Source: CALBPI01 sp045110335 (lineage in GTDB: Bacteria > Pseudomonadota > Gammaproteobacteria > Steroidobacterales > Woeseiaceae). From it: a stretch of 64,000 nucleotides of DNA. A program made the translations under genes and the position numbers. The stretch spans positions 1 to 64,000 of the forward strand of contig JBGCGB010000020.1 of assembly GCA_045110335.1 (NCBI GenBank), given 5' to 3'. Each line of letters starts with the position of its first letter. Position 1 is the stretch's first letter. Shown here one piece after another: positions 8,236 through 17,393 of this stretch. The notes under the pieces were generated by a model. That model made no database searches, had not been told where the DNA came from, and saw nothing but the letters and a program-made list of their open reading frames with translations.

Positions 8236-9786
8236 TTACAACTGAACTGTGACAGCCTTTGTGTCGAGGTAGGCTTCAAGGCCTTCTCGGCCGAATTCTC
8301 TACCCCAGCCAGATTGCTTAAAACCACCAAATGGAATGTTGGTACCGACTGCGCCATGGCAGTTGACGGAAACTTGGCCCGCGCGAATGCGGGATCCGAG
8401 CGCATGGGCCGTTTGCAGATTCTGCGTCCATACACTGCCGGATAGTCCGTAGCAGGTGTCGTTGGCCAATTCAGCGATCGCATCGAGGTCATGGGTGTCA
8501 AAGCGCTGAATCGCCATTACCGGACCAAATATCTCTTCGCGTACGATCTTCATTTCGGGTTTGCAGTTAGCAAAAATTGTAGGTGCGACGAAATTGCCTG
8601 GTCTGTCGATACGCTCGCCACCTGTGATAAGTGTCGCGCCTTCGTCGAGGCCGCTGCGAATATATTGGAGCACGCGCTCGCAGTGTTGCGCAGAAATCAG
8701 TGGTCCCAGCATTGTGGCTGGATCGATGCCATGACCCAACGTCATGAGATCGCAAAAACCCTTTAGCCCGGCAATCATCTGGTCATAAATGTCACCGTGT
8801 ATGAAGATCCGAGTTCCGGCCATACAGTTTTGGCCCTGCAGGAAAAAGGTGGCGAGCGCGACGCCGGTAACGGCGATTTCCAGATTGGCATCTGGCATGA
8901 CGACAACCGGCGATTTTCCGCCAAGCTCAAGAGAGACTTTTTTGAGATTGCCTGTCGCGGCTTGAACTATCTTGCGCCCAACCTCCGTGGAGCCTGTAAA
9001 CGAAATCTTGTCGACGTCGGGATGCTCCGCTAGTCGCTGACCAGCTGTTTCGCCGTATCCATTGACGATGTTTACAACGCCAGGCGGTATGCCCGCTTTT
9101 AAAATGAGCTCTCCCAACAGCAGAATGCTAAGCGGTGTCAACTCAGACGGTTTGATGACCGTTGTACACCCTGCGGCAAGGGCTGGCGCGAGTTTGAGGA
9201 TGGCAGTTGAGATAGGCACATTCCAAGGAATAATTAGCCCTGCTACACCAACCGGTTCCTTGATCGTGTACGTCAACGCTTCGGAATGCTGAGAAATATG
9301 GCGTGGCGGGGAGGTAGTGGTGCCTTCGATTTGCTGTGCCAGCCCTGCGTAGTAACGGATCATTTCTACGATGTTGTCGATAGTCAATCGAGCAATTTGG
9401 GATGGCATCCCATTGTCGAGAATTTCTAATTCTGTGAAGACGTCGGTTTTTTCTTCGACTAGCTCGGCGAGTCTTTGAAGCAGTCGCGCACGTTCAAAAT
9501 GCGAAAGTCTGCGCCAGGGCCCGGCAAACGCTGAGCGTGCGGCGGATACTGCCAAGTCGATATCAGCGGCGTCCCCGATGGCAACCTCTGCTAGTTGCTT
9601 TTCGGATGCCGGATCGTATGTTGCCAGAGTGTTCCCAGCGACGCCTGCTTGCCAGACACCGTCGATAAGCAACTGGTGTTTTCGAGAGAGCCATGTTGTC
9701 GTCGCGCTCGAAATCGCGATGTCGTTTTGTACGCCCTTGCTGGATTGTATTTTAGACAACGATTTCTCCTTATTTACTGTTGTCAT
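8236..9786 (-). CDS. NAD(P)-dependent aldehyde dehydrogenase
   Basis: 516 residues of the aldehyde dehydrogenase superfamily. It oxidises an aldehyde to the acid in the cytoplasm. Visible motifs: WNVPISTAILK (active-site Asn), KPSELTP (cofactor Lys), FTGSTEVGR (coenzyme loop), ELGGKSPVVV (general base Glu), GQNCMAG (catalytic Cys) and EEIFGPVM. Its length is slightly over the usual 480-500 because of a polar N-terminal extension. The ATG overlaps the stop of the upstream FAD oxidase gene (ATGA), so the two are translationally coupled. This suggests that the oxidase makes the aldehyde that this enzyme removes. A second candidate start, TTG behind AAGGAG about 30 bases later, would trim the extension. 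Confidence 0.93.
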   Translation of the reverse strand: MTTVNKEKSLSKIQSSKGVQNDIAISSATTTWLSRKHQLLIDGVWQAGVAGNTLATYDPASEKQLAEVAIGDAADIDLAVSAARSAFAGPWRRLSHFERARLLQRLAELVEEKTDVFTELEILDNGMPSQIARLTIDNIVEMIRYYAGLAQQIEGTTTSPPRHISQHSEALTYTIKEPVGVAGLIIPWNVPISTAILKLAPALAAGCTTVIKPSELTPLSILLLGELILKAGIPPGVVNIVNGYGETAGQRLAEHPDVDKISFTGSTEVGRKIVQAATGNLKKVSLELGGKSPVVVMPDANLEIAVTGVALATFFLQGQNCMAGTRIFIHGDIYDQMIAGLKGFCDLMTLGHGIDPATMLGPLISAQHCERVLQYIRSGLDEGATLITGGERIDRPGNFVAPTIFANCKPEMKIVREEIFGPVMAIQRFDTHDLDAIAELANDTCYGLSGSVWTQNLQTAHALGSRIRAGQVSVNCHGAVGTNIPFGGFKQSGWGREFGREGLEAYLDTKAVTVQL

Positions 9787-11384
9787 TTGGCATGGGGCAA
9801 TCCCAAGTTTCCGGGAGACACTATTCCCCGAGGGTCGAGATGCTGCTTCAATGACCTGACTAGGTTTTGCACTTCAGGATCCAACCGTTCGAGATACGGA
9901 TATGCCTTACCTAATTGATAGTTGGTTGCTCCGTGCTGGCATAGTAGTTCGATGATATCGCTTTTGATCCGTTCAACGCGTTGGCGAGCCTCGGGATTCG
10001 CGTCATAAGTTGGTAGTTGCCCGAGATAGTCATTTGGGACGACCTCGCGATGATAGGCAGTGATTTCGTCTGGCCAGTACAGCGCAATCTCGTAAAGAAA
10101 AGCGCTGGCGCCGACGGCACTGAACATTTTTCCGTGCCAGATACCGAGTTGTTTCAATTCGGTGTCATGCTTTCTATAGTAGTTTTTCAATTCTTGATGA
10201 AAGGCGTTCACGGCGGAATGTGGCAAGATGCCATGCAATGGGACCCAGCGTTCTCCGTTTGGGCCTAACGTATTGAAAAACGGGGCGAACGGCATCCCGC
10301 GTACTACCGACGGCACAGTAGCCGGCACTTCCTGTCCAATCTCAAGATTGATTTCGCGCAGGCGTTGGGCTCTAGAGTTCGCTTCCATTTGATTGACCCC
10401 CTCGACGATGTAGTGAGTCATATATGGTGAGTTGGAGATCACTTTCTTGGCACGGAAGGCGGATAGGAGCAACTGCCGGACGCCCTGAGCGTAGGTAGGA
10501 GAGGACTTTAATATTGAAAACGCCATTGAGAGCAATTCTCGAGAACGCTCCTGTCTGGCAATCTGGCCTTGTGACAAAGCGCCGTCGAGAGCGAAGTGTG
10601 TGTCTTCGAGACGCTCGGCCGCAATCCGTTGCATTGACGTATGCATGCTTTTGAAGTCTGCAAACGTGAATGAGACTGTCTGGTGCGCTGGGCGTTTCCG
10701 TAGAAGTGGCAAAGTAACGCGCGCTTTTACTCCCAGTGTTCCGCAGTCACCGGTAAACAAGCCGGTTAGATCCGGACCGTAGTAGCGCGTGAAGGGTTTC
10801 GCGCCTGCGGAGCTCGATCCTGTACTGATGAGTGAACCGTCTCCAGCTACCACATCAAGGGAAAGAACAGATTCGGCGGATATTCCGTAGGCGCCGGTAC
10901 CATGGCTCAGAGTGTGTTGCGACAACGCACCTCCGATGCTGGCACGCAATCCCGAAAATGGGCCCCAAAATGGGGTGCGCCAGCCCATTGGGTCAAGGCG
11001 TTCCTTCAGTTGTGCCCAGGTTACGCCTGACTCAACCGTGACATAGGCATCGGTTTCGCTTACTTCGACGATCTTGTTCAGCCTGCCGAGATCAAGCATG
11101 AGAGCACCGTCTGCATTGGGCAGGTAACCATCCGTATACGATGCGCCACCACCGCGTATGGTGCAGAGTATTTTGTTATCGTGACAGTTGCGAATAATCG
11201 CTTGCAACTGTTCCACTGAATTGGGGCGTACCACCGCTAACGGTGGATTGAGTGTGTTGTAAACATCGCGGCTGTAGTAGTCGAGCGATTCGCCGGTGAT
11301 CACGTTTGCGGCGCCGACAATGGCTGAAAGCGTTTCGAGGACTGGGTGTGACTCAGCTAGTTGAGTTAATATTGGGTCTGTCAT
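9783..11384 (-). CDS. FAD-binding oxidase/dehydrogenase (PCMH-type)
   Basis: 533 residues. The N-terminal half is an FAD-binding PCMH domain: VVRPNSVEQLQAIIRNC, TIRGGGASYTDGYLP (pyrophosphate loop), ASIGGALSQHTLSHGTGAYG and GDCGTLGVKARVTLPLL. The C-terminal half resembles the GlcD/vanillyl-alcohol-oxidase cap domain and ends GIVSPGNLGLP, a motif usual at the end of this fold. Members oxidise alcohols, hydroxyacids or phenolic side chains. The gene overlaps the aldehyde dehydrogenase by four bases, fitting an alcohol-to-aldehyde-to-acid route. It is divergent from a flavin monooxygenase gene. The exact substrate is unknown. Confidence 0.88.
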   Translation of the reverse strand: MTDPILTQLAESHPVLETLSAIVGAANVITGESLDYYSRDVYNTLNPPLAVVRPNSVEQLQAIIRNCHDNKILCTIRGGGASYTDGYLPNADGALMLDLGRLNKIVEVSETDAYVTVESGVTWAQLKERLDPMGWRTPFWGPFSGLRASIGGALSQHTLSHGTGAYGISAESVLSLDVVAGDGSLISTGSSSAGAKPFTRYYGPDLTGLFTGDCGTLGVKARVTLPLLRKRPAHQTVSFTFADFKSMHTSMQRIAAERLEDTHFALDGALSQGQIARQERSRELLSMAFSILKSSPTYAQGVRQLLLSAFRAKKVISNSPYMTHYIVEGVNQMEANSRAQRLREINLEIGQEVPATVPSVVRGMPFAPFFNTLGPNGERWVPLHGILPHSAVNAFHQELKNYYRKHDTELKQLGIWHGKMFSAVGASAFLYEIALYWPDEITAYHREVVPNDYLGQLPTYDANPEARQRVERIKSDIIELLCQHGATNYQLGKAYPYLERLDPEVQNLVRSLKQHLDPRGIVSPGNLGLPHAK

Positions 11385-11559
11385 TTGCGCGCCAGCCTTT
11401 GTACGCTTGTTCGTTGATGATCCATGTTGGCAAGCTACATCCTAACGGATCAGCCAGCGTTGATAATTGTCATTGCGCTCATGTTCGAATACAACAAAAT
11501 TGTACAACGTCGAGCTTTCCTTAAGCTCTGTTTGGTGTTTACGATTTTCAGGGACAAAA

Positions 11560-12723
11560 ATGAAGCGTCTCGATATAGCTATTGTAGGAGCCGGTATTTC
11601 GGGGCTGACCTGCGCGCTTGCATTGGCGCAAAGCGGTCAGCGGGTGCGTATCTATGAGGCCACCCCTGCCTGGGGTGATGTCGGGGCTGGAATTACGTTG
11701 GCACCCAATGCCATGCGCGGCCTCGACTATGTCGGAGTTGGGGAGGAAATCGTACGAGCTGGTATCGAACCTTCGACTCAGATTATCAGCCACTGGAAAG
11801 ACAGTAGTCTGATACTGGAGTTGGAAAGACGCGGCACTCGCGAGCGCTATGGAGCCGCTTATGTATATATACATCGAGCCGAGTTGCACAAGATTCTTAC
11901 CGACGCAGTTAAACGTGCCGGCGTGGAGATGTTCCTTTCCAAATCTTTGCTCGATGTTGACGTGGAAGGAGGTGTTCCTTCGTTGCATTTCGACGACGGA
12001 ACAGTGGCGGAGGCTGGATTGGTTGTTGGCGCCGATGGCATCAAGTCGCAAGTGCGAAAGAAGTTCGCGACCCAACAGCCACAATTTACGGGCCATGTTG
12101 CCTATCGTGCGATAGCACAGGTTAACAGCAGCATAAGAGAGCTGGTTGATCAGCCCGGCATGCATATCGGACCAGGCAAAATGGTGGTTCGGTATCCTTT
12201 GTGCAAAGGTACCTTACTCAATTTGGTGTTTTTCAATCGCAACAACGGCTGGACCGAGGACGGCTGGTCTATCCGTGCAAATTTGGATGAACTTCGGAAT
12301 GTGTTTGACGGATGGTGCGATGACGTTCATCGTCTGCTGCTTGCGATTCAGGATCGCACTGTCTTCAAATGGGCAATCAATGCGCACCAGCCGTTGGCGA
12401 CATGGAGCAAGAACAACCAGGTAACCATGATTGGGGATGCCGCGCATGCGATGACGCCTTTCCTTGGGCAGGGTGCGGCTACAGCAATTGAAGATGCCGT
12501 CGTTTTGGCGCGTTCACTCGAACAAGCGTGCAGTATCGAGCACGCTTTGCAGAGTTATGAATCCGAGCGTATTGAGCGCACCAGCTACATTTTGCTTGAA
12601 TCAAACGCGAACGCAGATCGATTGCAGGGCGAAGAGTCCGAGCTCTATGGCATGAACAAACTTGTGAATGAGGAGACGCTTGGGCTGTTTCATTACGATT
12701 GCACTGCCTTTTCTGTCGCTTGA
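11560..12723 (+). CDS. FAD-dependent monooxygenase (salicylate-hydroxylase type)
   Basis: About 387 residues from the ATG giving MKRLDIAIVGAGISG. The FAD-binding GxGxxG stands at the extreme N-terminus, as is usual, so the longer upstream frame is rejected. Other family motifs are VGADGIKSQVRKKF (DG motif) and GDAAHAMTPFLGQGAATAIEDA (GD motif). This class (PHBH fold, single component, NAD(P)H-dependent) hydroxylates aromatic or conjugated rings. It is divergent from the FAD oxidase/aldehyde dehydrogenase pair and followed 38 bases later by a transporter, so it most likely belongs to a catabolic pathway for a ring compound taken up by that transporter. Confidence 0.9.
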   Translation: MKRLDIAIVGAGISGLTCALALAQSGQRVRIYEATPAWGDVGAGITLAPNAMRGLDYVGVGEEIVRAGIEPSTQIISHWKDSSLILELERRGTRERYGAAYVYIHRAELHKILTDAVKRAGVEMFLSKSLLDVDVEGGVPSLHFDDGTVAEAGLVVGADGIKSQVRKKFATQQPQFTGHVAYRAIAQVNSSIRELVDQPGMHIGPGKMVVRYPLCKGTLLNLVFFNRNNGWTEDGWSIRANLDELRNVFDGWCDDVHRLLLAIQDRTVFKWAINAHQPLATWSKNNQVTMIGDAAHAMTPFLGQGAATAIEDAVVLARSLEQACSIEHALQSYESERIERTSYILLESNANADRLQGEESELYGMNKLVNEETLGLFHYDCTAFSVA

Positions 12724-12761
12724 GTGTCAACATCATCTGAATTAATCGATATGGGGCGCAC

Positions 12762-14165
12762 TTGAACAATAAGACTTATTACGATGATTCCAAGGATCAA
12801 GATGGGTCCGGTTCGCCGCTTCCATTGCGCGTGATGCTCGCGTTTGGCGTCGGGCAAACCGGTGCACAAATATTCCGAGACACTCCCGCTGCGCTATTAC
12901 CGCTTTTTATGGCTACGGTACTTGGCGTGGCCCCTTGGCTTGCCGGAGTCGTGGTACTTATTCCCAAGTTGTGGGTCATTGTATGGGACCCGCTAATGGG
13001 TATCTGGTCCGATCGTCTTAGGCCCCGAGTCAGTCGGCGTCCGTTTCTGGTGGTTGGTGCGTGGTCGACCGGAGTGACCTTCTGCTGCCTGTTCTTGTTC
13101 GGTGGTTTTTCATCGCCTTGGGTCGCTGCCCTAGCAGTAGGGATTGTATTCTTTTTCATGTCAACAGCATTCAGTGCATTCTCGGTGCCGTATCTGGCGC
13201 TCGCCTCGGAGCTCTCGGATAACTCGCACGAGCGAACCAAGATACTCGCGTTTCGGATTGTGTTTACCGTGGCCGGCGTGGTGCTTGGGATTGGTTTGGC
13301 TCAGCCTCTAGTTTTCAAATGGGGAGGAGATGCGGCCGCTTGGTTGAAAATGGGCGTCTTGTTTGGTGCGCTGGGCACGATTGCAATGTTAGTCACGGCA
13401 TATGGTGTACCGCGGAACTTTGGATCAGTTTCTTCGGCCCCACAGCTGTCGCTCTTCAAGCAGTTTATGACGGCTCGCAAAAACAAACCGTTCGTAGTTC
13501 TTTCCAGTACCTATTTTATCCAGTCGATCGCTCAATCTTGCGGGTACGCAGTCGTTGGCTTCGTTTTCATTTTTGCGATCGGAGATATCAATCTGCTCTT
13601 GCCTTTTATCCTGATCATGTCATGTGGATCTGTTATCAGTCAGCCTTTTTGGCTGGTTTTTTCGCAGCGTTTCGGGAAGGTGGTGGCGCTGTGGGTCGCC
13701 TGCTTAGGTTGGATGGCCGTGACGATCACGTGGCTATGGGTCGGACAGAGCGATGATGTGTTGTTCAGCGCACCGCTGATCGGCGATCTATCTACTGAAA
13801 AATCGCTCGTGTTACTACGAGCGTTCGTGATTGGAATTACCAATTCGGGTTTTTCACTATTGTCCTATTCGTTGCTAACAGACACTATTAGCTACGAACG
13901 ACAGCGTTGCGGTACGGCGGACGAAGGTTTGTTCTCCGGCATTTTCATGGCGCTGGAAAAACTCGCATTTGCGTTGGGCCCGCTGGTGACGGGATTGGTG
14001 CTCAGCGTTGTAGGCTTTGAGGCATCGGTGGATGGTGTCGTGGAGCAAAGTAGTGCGGCAGTTTTCGGTGTGGTTCTTAGCTACTCGGCTATACCTGCGC
14101 TGTTTATGCTGATGAGTTTGCTCGTGTTTACGCAGTATGGTCGTTCACTACGCGTATCCGGCTAA
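12762..14165 (+). CDS. MFS transporter, GPH (sugar:cation symporter)-like
   Basis: 467 residues with about 12 membrane helices. WDPLMGIWSDRLRPRVSRRPFLVVGAW is the GPH-family version of the MFS loop 2-3 motif, and YERQRCGTADEGLFSGIFMALEKL matches the family's later signature. GPH proteins import glycosides, but many in marine gammaproteobacteria and sphingomonads sit in pathways for other organics. The start is a TTG (12762) behind GGGGCG; no better start is available before the first helix. It lies in the same direction and just downstream of the monooxygenase. Likely inner-membrane uptake of the pathway substrate; the ligand is unknown. Confidence 0.88.
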   Translation: MNNKTYYDDSKDQDGSGSPLPLRVMLAFGVGQTGAQIFRDTPAALLPLFMATVLGVAPWLAGVVVLIPKLWVIVWDPLMGIWSDRLRPRVSRRPFLVVGAWSTGVTFCCLFLFGGFSSPWVAALAVGIVFFFMSTAFSAFSVPYLALASELSDNSHERTKILAFRIVFTVAGVVLGIGLAQPLVFKWGGDAAAWLKMGVLFGALGTIAMLVTAYGVPRNFGSVSSAPQLSLFKQFMTARKNKPFVVLSSTYFIQSIAQSCGYAVVGFVFIFAIGDINLLLPFILIMSCGSVISQPFWLVFSQRFGKVVALWVACLGWMAVTITWLWVGQSDDVLFSAPLIGDLSTEKSLVLLRAFVIGITNSGFSLLSYSLLTDTISYERQRCGTADEGLFSGIFMALEKLAFALGPLVTGLVLSVVGFEASVDGVVEQSSAAVFGVVLSYSAIPALFMLMSLLVFTQYGRSLRVSG

Positions 14166-14392
14166 CACGTAAATGCGACATCGTAGATGTTTGAAATGAC
14201 CAATGTGCCAAGCCAAGATGATTGAGTTGTGCCTCAGCACGGCCGGCGCGCTAGCACAGACGTCGATCGCGGCTGCCGATCCGGTCCTTTGTAAGCACTG
14301 TAGATCTAGAATCCGGTCATGTGTATCGGGAAACGGATAGCAATAAGGTCGACGTCGGCCTTAATGAAGAATTGCCAATTGGAGCTATTGCC

Positions 14393-15826
14393 ATGAATGA
14401 AAATATGTTCAGCAAACGCGCATTCCTGAAAATAACCGGCGCTACGATCGCGAGCGCGATGGCGTCAAGATATTCGTGGGGAGCTCAGGCGCCGACGGTG
14501 GTGGTAATTGGTGCCGGTCTGTCCGGCCTTTACGCGGCCCAGCTTTTGTCAGACTCGGGCGCCAAGGTGACGGTGCTCGAAGGCAGAGATCGGGTGGGCG
14601 GTCGCGTGTTTACGCTGGATGATGTTCCCGGTCGACCGGAAGCGGGTGGTCAAACCATTGGTGCCTATTATGGCCGCATGTTGTTTCTCGCTCAGAAGTA
14701 CGGGCTTGAGCTGGGAACGATCGATATGACTCTCGGGGATGAAGCGATCAAGCAAATCTACCATGTGGACGGTGAGCGAGTGTTGCCAAATAACTGGGCT
14801 GACTCCAAACGGAACCCCTTTCCGGCAACGGCTAGACACCTGCACCCCGATCGCGCATTGATTCAACTCTTGGGTACACCGCCATTTTCCGACATGGGTG
14901 AATGGCACAAAAAGCCATATTTTGAATTCGACGTATCCGTTGGCGAGTATCTGCGGGATCGCGGGTTTAATGAAGATTCGATTCGGCTTTTAAATCAGAC
15001 GCACGGCTATGGGCGTACTCTGGACGAAACCTCGCTGTTGTTTATGCATCGAAATTATCAGATTTTCAGTGCTGCGATGAAGGTGTCTTACGCCATGAAG
15101 ACGATCAAAGGTGGTAACCAACGCTTGCCTGAGGCGATGGCGGCCGCTTTTCCTGGAGACGTGCTAACCGGACAGCAAGTGACGTCGGTGCGTGAGAACA
15201 AGCGCGGGGTTGAGGTGACATGCGCAGATGGCGTGAGTTATCAGGCGGACTATGTCGTCAGTAGCTTACCTTTGGCCACGCTGCGGCATGTTGAGTTCGA
15301 GCCTAGATTGCCGCCGATGCAGCGAGAGGCCGCAGTCGAAATTCCCTATTCTCAGGTTTACCAGGCGCACTTTGAGGTGATCAAACCGTTTTGGGAGGGC
15401 ACCGGGTTCATGCCAAACGTCTGGTCGGACACCGTAATCGAAAGGGTCTTTGCAACAGATCCCGGATACACCGGCGCGTTGACTAATCTTACCGTTTGGA
15501 TCAACGGCGAAGGCGTTGAAAAAGTGAAACAGTTGTCAAATGACAAAGCGGAAAAGTTGATTAGTGATGATTTGTTTCGTGTGTTACCGGAAGCAAGGTC
15601 ATCGGTAAAACTGAAAAAACTGTTTACGTGGAACAACGAGACGTTTTCAAATGGCGGTTTTGCCGTCTGGGCCCCGGGACAGATCAAACGCTACGTTGAC
15701 GTTGTATCCCAACCTGCGGGCCGGGTCCATTTTGCCGGTGAGCATACGGCCCGATGGTCGTCCGGCATGGAAGGTGCTCTGGAGTCCGGGGAGCGGGCTG
15801 CCTATGAAATACTGGACCTGATCTGA
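14393..15826 (+). CDS. exported flavin-containing amine oxidase
   Basis: About 477 residues from the ATG preceded by TTGGAGC. The N-terminus SKRAFLKITGATIASAMAS looks like a Tat leader with KR in place of RR, so the folded flavoprotein is probably exported. The FAD motif is VVVIGAGLSGLYAAQLL with EGRDRVGGRV, and the C-terminal FAEHTARWSSGMEGALESGERAA box (here FAGEHTA) is typical of monoamine oxidases. It oxidises an amine or another C-H donor. A small c-type cytochrome gene follows 31 bases later and is the likely electron acceptor in the periplasm. A paralogue lies at 25666-27183. Confidence 0.88.
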   Translation: MNENMFSKRAFLKITGATIASAMASRYSWGAQAPTVVVIGAGLSGLYAAQLLSDSGAKVTVLEGRDRVGGRVFTLDDVPGRPEAGGQTIGAYYGRMLFLAQKYGLELGTIDMTLGDEAIKQIYHVDGERVLPNNWADSKRNPFPATARHLHPDRALIQLLGTPPFSDMGEWHKKPYFEFDVSVGEYLRDRGFNEDSIRLLNQTHGYGRTLDETSLLFMHRNYQIFSAAMKVSYAMKTIKGGNQRLPEAMAAAFPGDVLTGQQVTSVRENKRGVEVTCADGVSYQADYVVSSLPLATLRHVEFEPRLPPMQREAAVEIPYSQVYQAHFEVIKPFWEGTGFMPNVWSDTVIERVFATDPGYTGALTNLTVWINGEGVEKVKQLSNDKAEKLISDDLFRVLPEARSSVKLKKLFTWNNETFSNGGFAVWAPGQIKRYVDVVSQPAGRVHFAGEHTARWSSGMEGALESGERAAYEILDLI

Positions 15827-15857
15827 TCGCTTAGATTCCAAAGAGGACCTGAAACTG

Positions 15858-16184
15858 ATGAATACGTTTAAAAGACTATTAATGCTCGCACTGTTGCTTG
15901 CGTCTACCCAGACCTGGGCAGGTAATCCTGAGAAAGGCAAGACGAAATCTTTCGTATGTGTGTCGTGTCATGGCAATAATGGCATCGGTGTTGGGCCACT
16001 GTGGCCCAACCTGGCGGGGCAAAAAACTAGCTATTTGATCAAGCAAATGAAAGATTTTCGCAGTGGCAAGCGAGTTGATCCGATGATGGCACCTTTGGCG
16101 AAGGTCTTGTCTGATGAGGATATCGCGGACTTGGCAGCGTATTACAATCAGTTAGGTGATGAAAAAATCGCATCGGATGATTAG
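15858..16184 (+). CDS. small periplasmic c-type cytochrome (class I)
   Basis: 108 residues with a signal peptide (MNTFKRLLMLALLLASTQTWA). One heme site CVSCH is near residue 34, with PLWPNLAGQ after it, and the distal Met ligand lies in DPMMAPLAKVLSDEDIADLAAYY, the cytochrome c4/c553 pattern. The single heme domain of ~85 residues is of normal length. It lies immediately downstream of an exported flavin amine oxidase and on the same strand, so it probably carries that enzyme's electrons to a terminal oxidase. Confidence 0.92.
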   Translation: MNTFKRLLMLALLLASTQTWAGNPEKGKTKSFVCVSCHGNNGIGVGPLWPNLAGQKTSYLIKQMKDFRSGKRVDPMMAPLAKVLSDEDIADLAAYYNQLGDEKIASDD

Positions 16185-16339
16185 CGATTTTCAAAGTGCG
16201 GCGACTAACGTAAAACCCTGCAGCCGGACTCGCCGCTAGCAGATCGACAGATATAGACTTAGCGACTGCGAACACTGATTTTTGTCAACGACGCCTGCAT
16301 GATCGCGTGCCTATAATGGTTATACAAGCCACCTGAACT

Positions 16340-17362
16340 ATGCGAGATAAATTAATGTCTTTCGAAAAAACAAAAGTGAACCTCAGTCGTCGAAATTTGT
16401 TGCAGTCATCTAGCACACTGCTTCTCGGCGCTGGTCTCGCCGGGTGTAGTGTTGGCCAGTCAGCCGCAATGGCGTCAAACAGAGAAGATGCGAGTCGTGG
16501 CTCTAGCTCAACTAAAAGCCTGCCTTTTGATGACCCGGAATGGAACCGCGATGCGTTTGCGCGCCTGCAGGGTGATCTGGATTTCGGAAAGCAAAAATTT
16601 GGCTGGTACTCCGGAACGGTCAACGCTGTTGTGCCCAACAAGAAGGTGCAACCCTTGTTTGGTTTTGAGGGTTTTTCTTTTGCGCGCTTGGTCGATGAAG
16701 GCAATGGCGTTTATCAGAAGTTGTTGCGCGAGGTTGGGTTTTATACGGATTTGAAGACTGGCGATGTACTTGAGGAGTGGCATAACCCGTTTATTGATGA
16801 GAAGGTGCGCGTCGTCCCGATTGCCAATGATCCTTTCAATTTCAAAATTACGCCCTACATTCTGGCTGGCCCCTCTTACGGTGGGTTAAACGACAATAAG
16901 GTGGCAAAATTGCCATTCAGGTTGCCGTGGCGAGAGGCGGGCAATGATACCGTCACCATGCGTTCAGGTATTCATCTGTACTACCCCAGTGCACTGGATC
17001 CCGAAAAATGGCCGCGCGAGTCGTCCGGCAAAATGAATCGCGTATCGGAAATGTTCAGTTACGTGATTGATCGCGCACAGTTGGCGGATGCATCGCAGAC
17101 GGGAATTACATATTCCGGAGCATGGGGTCGCATCACGCCTTGGCTTCCCTGGATGTTAATGGGGCAGTCCGATGGCCACTGCTACTACGATTGCATGATG
17201 GGCGCCTACGATGATATGAGCGTGCTATCGCCTAAGGTTCGGGCATATGCTGAAGAGAATTTTCCGAGTTATTTTGAGGCTCCAACGGTGTGGACGGAGC
17301 CGAGCTATTCCAGTCTGGAGAACTACGCACGAGAGCAGACGCCACAGCCGCCGAAAAAGTAG
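16340..17362 (+). CDS. exported DUF1838 protein
   Basis: 340 residues. The leader LSRRNLLQSSSTLLLGAGLAGC has a twin-arginine motif and a lipobox, so a Tat-exported lipoprotein is likely. The mature part contains FEGFSFARLVDEGNGVYQKLLREVGFYTDLKTGDVLEEWHNPF and VRVVPIANDPFNFKI, which I recognise as DUF1838-like. The function of the family is not established. It resembles the protein encoded at 19764-20711. It follows the amine oxidase and cytochrome genes and converges on a lipoprotein serine hydrolase. Translation could start at the first ATG or the one 15 bases later; neither has a strong ribosome site. Confidence 0.78.
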   Translation: MRDKLMSFEKTKVNLSRRNLLQSSSTLLLGAGLAGCSVGQSAAMASNREDASRGSSSTKSLPFDDPEWNRDAFARLQGDLDFGKQKFGWYSGTVNAVVPNKKVQPLFGFEGFSFARLVDEGNGVYQKLLREVGFYTDLKTGDVLEEWHNPFIDEKVRVVPIANDPFNFKITPYILAGPSYGGLNDNKVAKLPFRLPWREAGNDTVTMRSGIHLYYPSALDPEKWPRESSGKMNRVSEMFSYVIDRAQLADASQTGITYSGAWGRITPWLPWMLMGQSDGHCYYDCMMGAYDDMSVLSPKVRAYAEENFPSYFEAPTVWTEPSYSSLENYAREQTPQPPKK

Positions 17363-17393
17363 TGTGTATGTAAGTCGGATTTTCAGATTGTAA